Origin: Bacillota bacterium
GTDB taxonomy: Bacteria > Bacillota > Clostridia > Clostridiales > Clostridiaceae
Length of the DNA stretch: 33,909 nucleotides
Assembly: GCA_021781655.1 (NCBI GenBank)
Contig: JAJXWJ010000036.1
Coordinates: 1-33,909 of the forward strand
Reading direction: 5' to 3'
Position numbers and translations under genes: made by a program. A model generated the notes under the pieces. That model ran no database searches and had not been told where the DNA came from. It saw nothing but the letters and a program-made list of their open reading frames with translations. Numbering within the stretch: the stretch's first letter is position 1; the number at the start of each line of letters is the position of its first letter. Positions 1 to 10,349 of the stretch are shown here, one piece after another.

Positions 1-56
1 TTATTATGTATGTTTAAATAAAAAAATAAATCTAATAGATATATGGAGGATTTAAT

Positions 57-1586
57 ATGGCTAAGAAACCAGTAATGTTAATGATTTTAGACGGATTTGG
101 ATTAACTGATAAAGTTGAAGGAAACGCAATTAAAGCAGCAAAAAAACCAAATATAGATAATATATTTACTCATTATTACAACACCACTTTAGGTGCAAGC
201 GGCATGAGTGTTGGACTTCCAGACGGACAAATGGGTAACTCAGAAGTTGGTCATTTAAATATTGGTGCAGGAAGAATAATATATCAATCTTTAACAAAAA
301 TAACTAAATCTATTGAAGATGGAGATTTTTTTCAAAATGAAGCTTTGCTAAAAGCAATTAAAAATGTAAAAGCAAATGATTCTACACTTCACTTAATGGG
401 ACTATTATCTCCAGGCGGCGTTCATTCACATACTGAACATTTAAAAGGTCTTTTAAAGCTTGCAGAGCAAAACAACATTGAAAAAGTATTTGTACATGCT
501 TTCTTAGATGGTAGAGATGTGCCTCCATCTTCAGCTAAACAATATATAAATGAAATAGAAGCTTCAATGAAAGAAATCGGTGTTGGTAAAATAGCTACAA
601 TTTCAGGAAGATACTATGCAATGGATAGAGATAACAGATGGGAAAGAGTAGAACTTGCATATAATGCATTAGTTAATGGGACTGGAGAAGTAGCTTCATC
701 TGCTATAGAAGCTGTTGATAAATCTTACGCTAATGGAAAAACAGATGAATTCGTCATTCCAACTGTAATAACAGAAGATGGACAAGCTTTAACAAAAATT
801 AAAAATAAAGATTCAGTAATATTCTTTAACTTTAGACCAGACAGAGCAAGAGAAATAACAAGAGCAATTAACGATAAACAATTTGCAGGCTTTACAAGAG
901 AAACTTTAGATTTAACTTTTATAACTATGACTGAATATGATGCTACATTACAAGGTGTAGAAGTTGCCTTTAAGCCAGAATCTTTATCTAATACTTTTGG
1001 TGAATATATAAGCAAATTAGGGAAAAAGCAATTAAGAATAGCTGAAACAGAAAAATATGCTCACGTTACTTTCTTCTTTAACGGTGGAGTAGAAGAACCA
1101 AATGCTAATGAAGATAGAGCTTTGATTGCATCTCCAAAGGTTGCAACATACGATTTAAAACCAGAAATGAGTGCCTATGAAGTTACTGATGAAGTATTAA
1201 AAAGATTGGATTCAGATGAATATGATGCTATTATATTAAACTTTGCTAATCCAGACATGGTTGGTCATACTGGTGTATTGGAAGCTGCAATAAAAGCTAT
1301 AGAAGCAGTAGACACTTGCCTTGGAAAAATTGTGGATAAAATTCTTGAAAAAGAAGGAACAGTGTTTATAACTGCTGACCACGGAAATTCAGAACAAATG
1401 ATAGATTATGAAACAGGGGTACCATTTACAGCTCATACAACTGATCCAGTTCCGTTTGTATATGTTAGTAAGGATTCAAAAGAACTAAGAGATGGTGGAG
1501 TACTTGCAGATATAGCTCCAACAATGCTTCAAGTTATGGGAATTGACGTACCAAATGAAATGACAGGAAAAAGTTTAATTAAATAA
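57..1586 (+). CDS. gpmI: 2,3-bisphosphoglycerate-independent phosphoglycerate mutase
   Basis: This cytoplasmic glycolytic enzyme interconverts 3-phosphoglycerate and 2-phosphoglycerate using two Mn ions. The 509-residue product has the usual family length. Near the N-terminus it shows the metal-binding LMILDGFG (D12) and MGNSEVGH, with S62 as the expected phosphoserine nucleophile. Later come the phosphatase-like motifs [32 protein letters not shown] and [10 protein letters not shown], which are characteristic of iPGM. The ATG at 57 is preceded by GGAGGA at 45-50, a good ribosome binding site. The next gene in the pathway, enolase, lies downstream in the same direction but has its own promoter. 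No strong terminator is visible directly after the stop. The assignment is essentially certain. Confidence 0.98.
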   Translation: MAKKPVMLMILDGFGLTDKVEGNAIKAAKKPNIDNIFTHYYNTTLGASGMSVGLPDGQMGNSEVGHLNIGAGRIIYQSLTKITKSIEDGDFFQNEALLKAIKNVKANDSTLHLMGLLSPGGVHSHTEHLKGLLKLAEQNNIEKVFVHAFLDGRDVPPSSAKQYINEIEASMKEIGVGKIATISGRYYAMDRDNRWERVELAYNALVNGTGEVASSAIEAVDKSYANGKTDEFVIPTVITEDGQALTKIKNKDSVIFFNFRPDRAREITRAINDKQFAGFTRETLDLTFITMTEYDATLQGVEVAFKPESLSNTFGEYISKLGKKQLRIAETEKYAHVTFFFNGGVEEPNANEDRALIASPKVATYDLKPEMSAYEVTDEVLKRLDSDEYDAIILNFANPDMVGHTGVLEAAIKAIEAVDTCLGKIVDKILEKEGTVFITADHGNSEQMIDYETGVPFTAHTTDPVPFVYVSKDSKELRDGGVLADIAPTMLQVMGIDVPNEMTGKSLIK

Positions 1587-1702
1587 TGATTATTAGTTAA
1601 TAAATTTTAAAAATAAGCTTGAATTGATAGACAATTTATGATATTGTGAAAATATAAAATAAATAGTTAATCTATACAGTTTATTTACTAAATAGAGAAT
1701 AT

Positions 1703-1730
1703 TTGACTTAAAAATCGGGTAATTTATAAT
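1703..1730 (+). promoter_or_regulatory. sigma-A promoter for eno
   Basis: TTGACT at 1703-1708 and TATAAT at 1725-1730 are separated by 16 bases, which is close to the housekeeping consensus. Initiation would fall near 1736-1738, giving an unusually long leader of about 385 nt before the enolase ATG. It is the best promoter match in the 535-base gap between gpmI and eno. Confidence 0.7.
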
Positions 1731-1732
1731 AG

Positions 1733-1765
1733 AGTGTATAGTAAAGATATTTTTTTCTATACACT
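1733..1765 (+). promoter_or_regulatory. hairpin at the 5' end of the eno transcript
   Basis: AGTGTATAG (1733-1741) pairs perfectly with CTATACACT (1757-1765) and is followed by TTTTATTATTTT. It lies immediately downstream of the promoter at 1703-1730, so the eno RNA would begin inside this stem. It could be a stabilising 5' stem-loop, or a promoter-proximal terminator that also ends read-through from gpmI. The sequence alone does not decide. Confidence 0.55.
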
Positions 1766-1812
1766 TTTATTATTTTAAAATGACAAAATTGAATAAAAAT
1801 AAACAAATTGAA

Positions 1813-3417
<1,605 letters not shown>

Positions 3418-3469
3418 AACTATTTTGAATTTTATGTCATGATTTAAGTTTACAATAATGCTGTTTTTC

Positions 3470-3498
3470 TTGTAAAAAAATTGTATGTGTGTTAGAAT
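3470..3498 (+). promoter_or_regulatory. sigma-A promoter for secG
   Basis: TTGTAA (3470-3475) and TAGAAT (3493-3498) with a 17-base spacer lie in the gap between eno and secG, about 60 bases before the secG start. Confidence 0.5.
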
Positions 3499-3558
3499 AA
3501 TTAAGTATGTAAAGGAAAAATAAATTGTTAATATAAAAGCTTTAAGGAGGTGCACTCT

Positions 3559-3795
3559 GTGCATAGAGTCTTAGTAGTAATTCAAATTATTTCTGCCATT
3601 GGTGTTATGGTTTCAATATTAATGCAACCAAGCAAAATGGACGGTTTCCAAAACTTAATATCTGGCACTGGTGATACATTTTTTTCAAAGAATAAAGGAA
3701 AAACACGTGAAACAAAATTAGCTAGAACAACTATATTTTTTTCAGTAGTATTCGCAGTAGTTGTAATAATGCAAAATATGACGATGTTTCAATAG
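3559..3795 (+). CDS. secG: preprotein translocase subunit SecG
   Basis: SecG is the small auxiliary subunit of the SecYEG channel and assists SecA-driven export. The 78-residue product has the SecG layout: a first membrane helix (about residues 3-22, VLVVIQIISAIGVMVSILMQ), a cytoplasmic loop containing GFQNLISGTGDTFFSKNKGKTRE, and a second helix near the C-terminus (TIFFSVVFAVVVIM). The start is taken as GTG at 3559, eight bases after a perfect AAGGAGG (3544-3550). An in-frame GTG at 3550 overlaps that site and is unlikely. It sits between eno and rnr, the common clostridial order, and is followed by a strong terminator. Confidence 0.93.
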   Translation: MHRVLVVIQIISAIGVMVSILMQPSKMDGFQNLISGTGDTFFSKNKGKTRETKLARTTIFFSVVFAVVVIMQNMTMFQ

Positions 3796-3804
3796 TATAT
3801 AAGT

Positions 3805-3847
3805 AAAGGATATAATTCTAGGAAAGAGTTATATCCTTTGTTGTTTT
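3805..3847 (+). terminator. intrinsic terminator after secG
   Basis: AAAGGATATAA (3805-3815) pairs with TTATATCCTTT (3829-3839) and is followed by GTTGTTTTT. The perfect 11-bp stem and T-rich tail lie 10 bases after the secG stop. Confidence 0.8.
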
Positions 3848-3901
3848 TAGAATAAAATAATTTCTATATGTCAAGATTATATTTGAAGGGAGTTTGGTAA
3901 A

Positions 3902-6172
3902 ATGAATTTAAAAGGTATAATAGTATCCTTTATGAAAGAACAAGCTTATAAGCCTATGGATACATATGAACTAAGTAAAATTTTTGATATAAGAAAGACA
4001 GAGCTTAAAAATTTTAAAAAACTTTTAAAAGATATGGAAGTAGAAGGTCAAATAGTCAAAAACAGAACTGGTCACTACGGAGTACCTGAAAGAATGGGAC
4101 TTGTAGTTGGAAAACTTCAAGGTCATGCAAAAGGCTTTGGTTTTGTTATATGTGAAGATGAAAGACCAGATATATTTATTCCAAGTTCATTTTTAAACGG
4201 TGCAATGAACGGTGATAAAGTAATAGCAAAGGTAACAAGAGAAGAAAATGGCGGAAAAAAGTGCGAAGGTGAAATAATAAGAATTTTAAACAGAGCAAAT
4301 AAAACAATTCTTGGAACCTATGAAGATAGCCCCAATTTTGGCTTTGTTGTTTCAGATGACGCAAGGATTTACCAAGACGTATTTATTCCAAAGGAACTAA
4401 AAGGCAAAGCTAAAACAGGTGATATAGTAGTAGCAGAAATAATAGAATGGCCAGATAAAAGAAGGAATCCAGAAGGAAAAATTATTGAGATATTAGGAAG
4501 AAAAGAAGATAAAGGAATAGATATCTTAACCATAATTAAAAGGCACAAACTTCCAGAAGAGTTTCCAGAAAATGTGCTTAACTTTGCAAAGGATATTCCA
4601 GAAGAAATTCCAGCGGAGGAATATAAAAAAAGAAAAGATATTAGAGATATTTTAACGGTTACAATAGATGGTGAAGATGCTAAAGATTTAGACGATGCAG
4701 TATCGTTAAAAAAATTAGAAAATGGCAACTATTATCTAGGCGTACATATAGCTGATGTAACAAACTATGTTAAGGAGAAAAATCCACTGGATAAAGAAGC
4801 TTTATTAAGAGGTACTTCAGTATATTTGTTAGATAGGGTTATACCAATGCTACCTAAAAAGCTTTCAAATGGAATTTGCAGTTTAAATCCAAAGGTCGAT
4901 AGGCTAACCTTAAGCTGCTTCATGGAAATAGATAAAGAAGGTACAGTAATTGACCATGATATTTTTGAAAGTGTAATTAACTCTAATGAAAGAATGACTT
5001 ACACAGATGTTTCTAAAATATTAAAAGGGGAGAACAGCGACCTTTTAAAAAGGTATGACTATTTAATAGACACCTTTAAGCTTATGGAAGAGCTTTGCTC
5101 TGTTCTTCATAAAAGAAGAATGAAAAGAGGGGCTATAGACTTTGACTTTCAGGAAAGCAAAATCATTTTAAATGAAAATGGAAAACCTATAGATATTAAG
5201 CCATATGAACGAGGAATTTCCAATAGAATCATAGAAGAGTTCATGCTTATTTGCAACGAAACAGTATCGGAGCATATGTTTTGGACCAACCTTCCTTTTG
5301 TTTACAGAATACATGAGGATCCAGATATAGAAAAACTAGAGCACTTTAATGAATTTGCTCATAACCTTGGCTATATAGTTAAATGGGGAGAAAAGGTACA
5401 TCCAAAGGAACTTCAAAAGATAATCGAAGAAGTAAAAGGAAAAAAAGAAGAAACAGTAGTAAGCACACTGCTTTTACGTTCATTAAAACAAGCGAGATAT
5501 TCTCCAGAATGTGTAGGTCATTTTGGTCTTGCTGCAAAATATTACAGCCATTTTACATCACCAATTAGAAGATATCCAGACTTAATGATCCACAGAATAA
5601 TTAAAGAATTTATAAATGGACAAATAGATGAAAAGCGAGCAAAAAAACTAGTTGGGATAGTAGACTATGCATCAGTTCAGTCTTCAGAAACAGAAAGAAC
5701 AGCACAGGAGGCTGAAAGAGAAGTAGACGATTTAAAGAAAGCAGAATACATGAGCGATAAAGTAGGAGAAAAATACTGTGGAATAATATCATCCGTCACA
5801 AGCTTTGGAATATTTGTAGAACTTCCAAACACAGTAGAAGGTTTAGTTCACATTAGCGATTTAAGCGACGATTATTATATATTCGATGAAAGGCATCTAA
5901 GCCTAGTGGGAGAAAGAACAAAAAAAATATATAGACTTGGTGATGAAGTCAAAATAGTTGTTTCAAGAGTAGATATGTCAACCCATGAAATATATTTTGA
6001 AATCGATGAAGAGAAGGAAGAAGTTACAATAGAAAGCCTAGGCATTGAAGGGGAAGTAATTAAAGGTGAACTTTCTGAGGTAGAGGAAGCTGCAGCTGGC
6101 GAAGTTAAGGAGATTCATCCTAGACGTGGGAAGAAGAACTTTAGAAAAGGATATAAATCGGAGAGAAGATAA
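3902..6172 (+). CDS. rnr: ribonuclease R
   Basis: RNase R is a processive 3'-5' exoribonuclease of the RNB family that digests structured RNA and works with tmRNA/SmpB in trans-translation quality control. The 756-residue protein shows the order expected: an N-terminal winged-helix region (about 5-65), cold-shock/OB domains (about 70-230), the RNB catalytic domain (about 250-580) and a C-terminal S1 domain (about 630-715, starting GEKYCGIISSVTSFGIFVEL). The catalytic acidic cluster is intact in TIDGEDAKDLDDAVSL (D256, D259, D262, D264, D265). The later RNB motif HFTSPIRRYPDLMIHR is also present. The tail after the S1 domain is charged and basic (RRGKKNFRKGYKSERR). The start ATG follows GAAGGGAG. 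Its position just before smpB and ssrA matches its functional partners. Confidence 0.97.
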   Translation: MNLKGIIVSFMKEQAYKPMDTYELSKIFDIRKTELKNFKKLLKDMEVEGQIVKNRTGHYGVPERMGLVVGKLQGHAKGFGFVICEDERPDIFIPSSFLNGAMNGDKVIAKVTREENGGKKCEGEIIRILNRANKTILGTYEDSPNFGFVVSDDARIYQDVFIPKELKGKAKTGDIVVAEIIEWPDKRRNPEGKIIEILGRKEDKGIDILTIIKRHKLPEEFPENVLNFAKDIPEEIPAEEYKKRKDIRDILTVTIDGEDAKDLDDAVSLKKLENGNYYLGVHIADVTNYVKEKNPLDKEALLRGTSVYLLDRVIPMLPKKLSNGICSLNPKVDRLTLSCFMEIDKEGTVIDHDIFESVINSNERMTYTDVSKILKGENSDLLKRYDYLIDTFKLMEELCSVLHKRRMKRGAIDFDFQESKIILNENGKPIDIKPYERGISNRIIEEFMLICNETVSEHMFWTNLPFVYRIHEDPDIEKLEHFNEFAHNLGYIVKWGEKVHPKELQKIIEEVKGKKEETVVSTLLLRSLKQARYSPECVGHFGLAAKYYSHFTSPIRRYPDLMIHRIIKEFINGQIDEKRAKKLVGIVDYASVQSSETERTAQEAEREVDDLKKAEYMSDKVGEKYCGIISSVTSFGIFVELPNTVEGLVHISDLSDDYYIFDERHLSLVGERTKKIYRLGDEVKIVVSRVDMSTHEIYFEIDEEKEEVTIESLGIEGEVIKGELSEVEEAAAGEVKEIHPRRGKKNFRKGYKSERR

Positions 6173-6197
6173 ATAAAGATGAAAGTTTTTCTATTGT

Positions 6198-6227
6198 TTG
6201 ACTAAGGTATTACCCATGTAGTAAAAT
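6198..6227 (+). promoter_or_regulatory. sigma-A promoter for smpB
   Basis: TTGACT (6198-6203) and TAAAAT (6222-6227), spaced by 18 bases, lie in the 88-base gap between rnr and smpB, so smpB can be transcribed independently of rnr. Confidence 0.55.
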
Positions 6228-6260
6228 ATATTATTACAAGGATATAAAGTAGGTGTTAAA

Positions 6261-6740
6261 ATGAGCAAGAAAAATAGTGGTAATAATAATAAAACCTTAG
6301 CTGAAAACAGAAAAGCTAGGCATGATTATTTTATAGAAGAATCTTTAGAATGTGGAATAGAGCTTGTGGGTACAGAGGTAAAATCCATCAGAGGTGGAAA
6401 AGCCAATTTAAAGGATAGCTATGCTGAAATAAGAAATGGCGAACTATATGTGTGCAATATGCACATAAGTCCTTATGAAGCAGGAAATATTTTTAACAGA
6501 GATCCTCTTAGGAGGAGAAGACTACTGGCTCACAAAGCAGAAATAAGAAAGCTTGAAGTGTTTACGACTCAACAAGGTTATACGTTAGTTCCCTTATCAT
6601 TATATTTGAAGCAAGGAAGAGTAAAGGTTCAGCTTAGCGTTGCTAGAGGTAAAAAGGACTACGATAAGAGAGATGCTATGCTTGAAAAGGCTGCTAAAAG
6701 AGATATAGATAGGCAGATTAAAGAAAGATCCAAGTATTAA
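6261..6740 (+). CDS. smpB: SsrA-binding protein SmpB
   Basis: SmpB binds the tRNA-like end of tmRNA and brings it to stalled ribosomes. The 159-residue length is typical. The beta-barrel core shows [27 protein letters not shown] in spaced form, [12 protein letters not shown] and the conserved NMHISPYE. The basic C-terminal tail [21 protein letters not shown], which inserts into the decoding path, is complete. The start is ATG at 6261 with AGGTG nearby. The cognate tmRNA gene begins 287 bases downstream, and RNase R, another partner, lies upstream. Confidence 0.97.
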   Translation: MSKKNSGNNNKTLAENRKARHDYFIEESLECGIELVGTEVKSIRGGKANLKDSYAEIRNGELYVCNMHISPYEAGNIFNRDPLRRRRLLAHKAEIRKLEVFTTQQGYTLVPLSLYLKQGRVKVQLSVARGKKDYDKRDAMLEKAAKRDIDRQIKERSKY

Positions 6741-6944
6741 AAAATTACCACATAAATTATGCTTGATTTACACATAATAATGTTGTAATATTGTATTTGC
6801 AGCGATGATATATAAAAGATTTTAAAAAAATTTATATGGAGCTAAAAGCAAAGGTAATTTCTTAAAAGCAAGCTAACCGTTTATATATAACCTTTGATAA
6901 GGCATCTGATGAAGGAATTTAACAATTTTTTTAAGATACCTTAG

Positions 6945-7018
6945 TACAAAATATTAGTTCTACAAAGAAATTAGTAGTTAGTATTTTGTATCACTTACTT
7001 TTACAAAAGTAAAAGTAA
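6945..7018 (+). promoter_or_regulatory. inverted repeats upstream of ssrA
   Basis: The gap between smpB and ssrA (6741-7027) has no credible gene. Close to the tmRNA start it holds TACAAAATA (6945-6953) inverted as TATTTTGTA (6982-6990). A perfect 10-bp hairpin, TTACTTTTAC/GTAAAAGTAA (6995-7004, 7009-7018), lies just ahead of the mature 5' end. The second could form in the precursor RNA 5' leader that RNase P removes. I could not pick a convincing promoter. Confidence 0.4.
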
Positions 7019-7027
7019 ACATGACAA

Positions 7028-7384
7028 GGGGGCGTACTTGGTTTCGACGGGGATGTGTTGTATTTAGGAAGCGAGTCGAGGGAACCTGTGGACCCGCGTT
7101 AAAAAACTATGGGATTAAATATAAACGCTGAAGATAATAATTTAGCTTTAGCAGCTTAGTCTGCTAACGTCAGCCCGATAGTACCGCGGATCGGAATCTG
7201 GCGTCGACAGCGGTGAAACGAGCCTGAGTAAGCTTTGCCTTAGGAACGGGATTTATGAAGCTACTGAAATCAGAAGCCTGTCTTTCGGCGTCTGACAGAG
7301 GGAATGTAAAAAGAAAGTCTGCACTCGGAGATGCTTAAATATTACTGTTTTCGGACAGGGGTTCGACACCCCTCGCCTCCACCA
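7028..7384 (+). ncRNA. ssrA: transfer-messenger RNA (tmRNA)
   Basis: tmRNA rescues stalled ribosomes and adds a degradation tag to the unfinished protein. The 5' end GGGGGCG (7028-7034) pairs with CGCCTCC ahead of the encoded CCA-type end (ACCA, 7381-7384), forming the tRNA-like acceptor. The T-arm GGGGTTCGACACCCC and the conserved 5' segment TTGGTTTCGACGGGGAT are present. The tag frame runs GCT GAA GAT AAT AAT TTA GCT TTA GCA GCT TAG (7127-7159). It gives AEDNNLALAA, ending in the LAA that ClpXP-type proteases recognise, and is preceded by an in-frame AAC. Length is about 357 nt, one-piece type. It lies downstream of smpB, its protein partner. Confidence 0.97.
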
Positions 7385-7387
7385 ATG

Positions 7388-7415
7388 AAACCCCCGACAG
7401 ATGTCGAGGGTTTTT
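7388..7415 (+). terminator. intrinsic terminator of ssrA
   Basis: AAACCCCCGAC (7388-7398) pairs with GTCGAGGGTTT (7403-7413) with one mismatch around a four-base AGAT loop, and runs into TTTTT. It directly follows the tmRNA CCA end. Confidence 0.85.
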
Positions 7416-7660
7416 AAATGCGTAAAACGCTATCGTCATTTCAAATCTAAAAAATCTAATAAGACTTGAACATATAATGTATTTAAATAAAAATTATACT
7501 TTAAAAGCACGTGATAAGTGAATGAAATAAACAATTTAGAAATTGCTAGATATAAAAGAACAAAGGTAAAAAAATTACATAAAGAATAAAATTCAAAGAA
7601 AAAAACATACACTTTTTTAAATATATTGGATATAATATAAATAAGAAGGAGATGATTAAA

Positions 7661-8806
7661 ATGCTGACTAGAATTCAAATAGAAAATTTTAAATCTTTTA
7701 AAGAAACTACTAATATAGATTTTCAAAGTACAAATTATAAAATTTTAAGCAATACTAATGTTACAGATGATGGAATATTGAAAGGTGCTATTTTCGTAGG
7801 TGGAAATGCAACAGGAAAGACAAATATTATTTTAGCTATAAAACTTCTATTGGATTTATTATTTAGAGAAAAGATAGTGAACATAAGAGAATATAAATGC
7901 TTATTTTCTAAAAGTAATAATATCAAATTATATTATGAGTTTAATATTGAAGGAAATATTATTAATTATGATATTGATTATGATATAGAAAAGCAATTTA
8001 TGATAGAAAAGCTATTTTTAAATAATGAAAGCATCTTAGAAAGAATAGGGAAAAGTGGGACGACAAAGATAACAGAAAATTCTATACATGATGATTTGGA
8101 TAATCAATCTTTGTTACTTAGGATAATTTACTTTAATACAAAATTTAATAACTTTCCAATATTAAAAAAGTGGTTTAGCTATTTAATAAATTCAATTTAT
8201 CTTGATGCATCTTTGAGGGTAAGATTAAATACTCTAAATAATCATTTAGATATAAGGGAATACTTAGATAACAACGGAGCGGAAGATATTAATAGTTTTT
8301 TCAAAGAGTATAATTTTGACCAAGTAATAGAATATTCTAGAAAAAGTAATGGGAATATTATCGCTATAGAGGTTGAAGAAAATAAGGATATTTTCTTTAA
8401 AAGAAATGGTATAGGAGAACCAATACCCTATTTTATGGAATCATTGGGAAATAAAAATTTAATAAATATGTTACCATCATTTTTTCATGTAATAAAAAAT
8501 GGTGGAATGTTGATCATTGATGAATTCAGTAGTGCATTTCATAATGAATTGGAAGAACTCTTAGTGAAATATTTTATGAAGAAATCAAATAAATCTCAGT
8601 TGTTTCTGGTATCTCATTCAACTAATTTATTATCAAACACCATATTTAGACCAGACCAAGAGTACTCAGTTGAATTTATTGGGGCAGAAGGAAGTACGAT
8701 AAATAGATTTTCTAACGAAAAACCAAGAGAAGCTCAAAATATTGAAAAAATGTATAATAGTGGATGTTTTGGTGGAAAGCCTGAGTATAACAATGAGTAT
8801 AATTAA
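7661..8806 (+). CDS. AAA ATPase of a putative ATPase-TOPRIM defence pair
   Basis: This 381-residue ABC/SMC-like ATPase is of the AAA_15/AAA_21 (OLD, RloA, AbiLi) type. It begins with the family-typical RIQIENFKSFKE. The Walker A is GGNATGKTN (about residues 46-54), the Walker B is GGMLIIDE followed by FSSAFHNELEELL, and the H-loop histidine is in LFLVSHSTNLL. There is no TOPRIM domain in this protein; the overlapping next gene supplies one. The start is ATG at 7661, nine bases after AAGGAG; an in-frame ATG at 7652 overlaps that site. A TATAAT at 7631-7636 may be its -10. It lies immediately after ssrA, a frequent integration neighbourhood. A role as the sensor/motor half of an AbiL/PARIS-like abortive system is inferred from family architecture, not shown. 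Confidence 0.75.
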   Translation: MLTRIQIENFKSFKETTNIDFQSTNYKILSNTNVTDDGILKGAIFVGGNATGKTNIILAIKLLLDLLFREKIVNIREYKCLFSKSNNIKLYYEFNIEGNIINYDIDYDIEKQFMIEKLFLNNESILERIGKSGTTKITENSIHDDLDNQSLLLRIIYFNTKFNNFPILKKWFSYLINSIYLDASLRVRLNTLNNHLDIREYLDNNGAEDINSFFKEYNFDQVIEYSRKSNGNIIAIEVEENKDIFFKRNGIGEPIPYFMESLGNKNLINMLPSFFHVIKNGGMLIIDEFSSAFHNELEELLVKYFMKKSNKSQLFLVSHSTNLLSNTIFRPDQEYSVEFIGAEGSTINRFSNEKPREAQNIEKMYNSGCFGGKPEYNNEYN

Positions 8807-9575
8807 TTTATCATTAAATAATAAGAAAATAGGGAAAGTATTGTTTATTGTTGAAGGGATAAAAACTGAGATAAATATACTCCATAAGATATTTACTAAT
8901 ATATTTGACTATCAGTATGAAAAGTTAGATAGACTAGAACGATACAAACCATATAATAAAAAAGAAAATCCTACGTCTTCAATATTTGTTATAAATACTG
9001 AAGAATCTAATATCAAAGATGTTAAAGATGCAAATGGGTATTTAGACAATATTTTTATAAAATTAATAAATGAATATAACTTTCCAGTAGATAAAGCAAC
9101 CATATTTTATATATTTGATAGAGATAATAAATCGAACACTGATAAATCTGTTATTGAAGAATTATTATCTAAACTTAGTAATTCAAAAGAAAGTAATGAA
9201 GATTATGATAGACAAGGATTGTTGCTTTTGAGTTACCCATCAGTTGAAAGTTTTACAGCATCAAATTATATAAAGGATTGTTATAATGTTCAAATAGAAA
9301 CTGGCAATGCATTGAAACAATATCTTCATGATCAAAATTTTAGATATCAGAAACTAAATAAAGATACATTTAAATTTGCAGTTGAAGAAATGATTAAAGC
9401 ATTAAGTTTTATAGGTATTAATGAATATGATTTAGATAATTTTAAAAATGTAAATTTAAAAATCTTTAGTTATCAAGAAGAAAATTATAATAAAAATAAA
9501 AAATATAGGCTCTTAAGCCTTATATGTTTTGCCTTAATAGACTTAGGACTAGTAACGGTAGAGGAGGAGCATTAA
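8793..9575 (+). CDS. TOPRIM-like (RloB/AbiLii-type) partner protein
   Basis: The 260-residue product starts at ATG 8793, overlapping the ATPase stop by 14 bases, so the two are translationally coupled. The N-terminal KVLFIVEGIKTEINIL (about residues 13-28) matches the TOPRIM glutamate motif seen as VEGxKTE in RloB-like and DUF4435-like proteins. IFYIFDRDNKSN, about 90 residues later, is the expected DxD. SYPSVESF resembles the S-x-P-x-x-E motif of RloB proteins. Such TOPRIM proteins paired with an ATPase are effectors (nucleases or tRNA/DNA-targeting toxins) in OLD, PARIS and AbiL systems. Exact family membership is uncertain. The last few residues (TVEEEH) abut a degraded region, so the C-terminus could have been altered by a junction there. 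Confidence 0.65.
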   Translation: MSIINLSLNNKKIGKVLFIVEGIKTEINILHKIFTNIFDYQYEKLDRLERYKPYNKKENPTSSIFVINTEESNIKDVKDANGYLDNIFIKLINEYNFPVDKATIFYIFDRDNKSNTDKSVIEELLSKLSNSKESNEDYDRQGLLLLSYPSVESFTASNYIKDCYNVQIETGNALKQYLHDQNFRYQKLNKDTFKFAVEEMIKALSFIGINEYDLDNFKNVNLKIFSYQEENYNKNKKYRLLSLICFALIDLGLVTVEEEH

Positions 9576-9576
9576 T

Positions 9577-9890
9577 AACATTAATCTCTATAAAATAATA
9601 CCAGTGTCTATGGCAAATAAAGATGGAGATAAAATATTTAGTGATATTATTGATAAAATAAAATCTGGTGAAGAAATAAGCAAACAACATTGATAAGCAA
9701 TATAGAAATGGTGAATGAGGAATTGAAATTGACAGAGCTCGGAAAAAGTTTAAAAGATGAAGGGAAAAAGGAAAAGGCAATTGAAACTGGCAAAATTGCA
9801 ATAAAAAAAGGAATGGATGATAAAACCATAAGTGAATTAGCTGGAGTAAGTATAGATGATATTGATTTGATAATAGAGGTTTTGAAATAA
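9577..9890 (+). pseudogene. remnant of an Rpn/PD-(D/E)XK transposase-like nuclease
   Basis: Two short frames remain of what looks like the C-terminal third of an Rpn-type protein (recombination-promoting nuclease, PDDEXK_2 transposase family). The first (9577-9693) reads NINLYKIIPVSMANKDG and continues to a TGA. The second (9690-9890, opening at TTG) holds the typical tail GKIAIKKGMDDKTISELAG followed by VSIDDIDLI. Many family members end in this way, with a charged repeat and a small helical motif. A +1/-1 shift separates the two frames, and the N-terminal catalytic domain is missing. It is therefore non-functional debris following the ATPase-TOPRIM pair. The family call rests on pattern resemblance. 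Confidence 0.5.
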
Positions 9891-9912
9891 TCTATTATAA
9901 CTAACAAGAACT

Positions 9913-10032
9913 AGAGAAGCAAAGGTTTGTCATAAATGATAGTGGAAATAAACCTAAAATAACAGAAGTTAAGCTGAAAAAGCTATTTTCTGTATTTATG
10001 AAGTTTTTTTATGCGCAATATTCCAGAATGTA
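9913..10032 (+). other. short coding-like scrap, unassigned
   Basis: An open stretch reads as QELEKQRFVINDSGNKPKIT and onward to a TAA after YSRM. It has no start codon with a ribosome binding site and is about 40 residues long. It is probably gene debris. I do not recognise the parent family. Confidence 0.2.
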
Positions 10033-10214
10033 AGAAGTTCATTAATGATTTTGTTATAGAAGTAAAAGTAAATAAAGACAACGTTGAAGTAGCGTTCAAC
10101 GTTGTCTTTATTTTTGCTAAAAATAGAGAAGGGGTTGAGATTGTAACCTCAATTAAATGCCAAGGTATATATGAGAGATATAGTAATAGTTTTTACATTA
10201 GAATGAGTAGTTAG
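10011..10214 (+). pseudogene. possible C-terminal scrap of a serine recombinase
   Basis: A 67-codon frame includes KKFINDFVIEVKVNKDNVEV, then AFNVVFIFAKN and SIKCQGIYERY. The alternating pattern 'INxFVxxVxVxKDxVEVxFxVVF' resembles the last beta-strands of phage-type large serine recombinases. There is no ribosome binding site before its ATG, and the frame runs through a perfect 18-bp inverted repeat (10071-10112). It may equally be a chance open frame over a terminator. Low confidence either way. Confidence 0.25.
10071..10117. terminator. perfect 18-bp inverted repeat, terminator-like
   Basis: AATAAAGACAACGTTGAA (10071-10088) is exactly inverted as TTCAACGTTGTCTTTATT (10095-10112) around the six-base loop GTAGCG, followed by TTT. 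An A-run before and a T-run after make it look like a bidirectional intrinsic terminator. It separates the debris after the ATPase-TOPRIM pair from the sensing genes to the right. Confidence 0.6.
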
Positions 10215-10349
10215 AATTTTAACACATAAACAATATAAAAATGATATCAAAGCTGTTTTATATGTATTAGAATGGGTTACTTAAATATTGTGCACCTAGA
10301 GATGAATAGATTGTTGAAATAAAAGATATTTATGATTCCATAGACAAGT

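Noticed and set aside
725-1015. Antisense frames inside gpmI, eno, rnr, the phosphorylases and recombinases
   Set aside because: They lie wholly opposite well-conserved genes, lack ribosome binding sites and have low-complexity hydrophobic translations; shadows of the real frames.
7358-7384. tmRNA 3' end as an attachment site with a second copy downstream
   Set aside because: No second copy of the GGTTCGACACCCCTCGCC segment was seen in the window, so integration at ssrA is only suspected from position.
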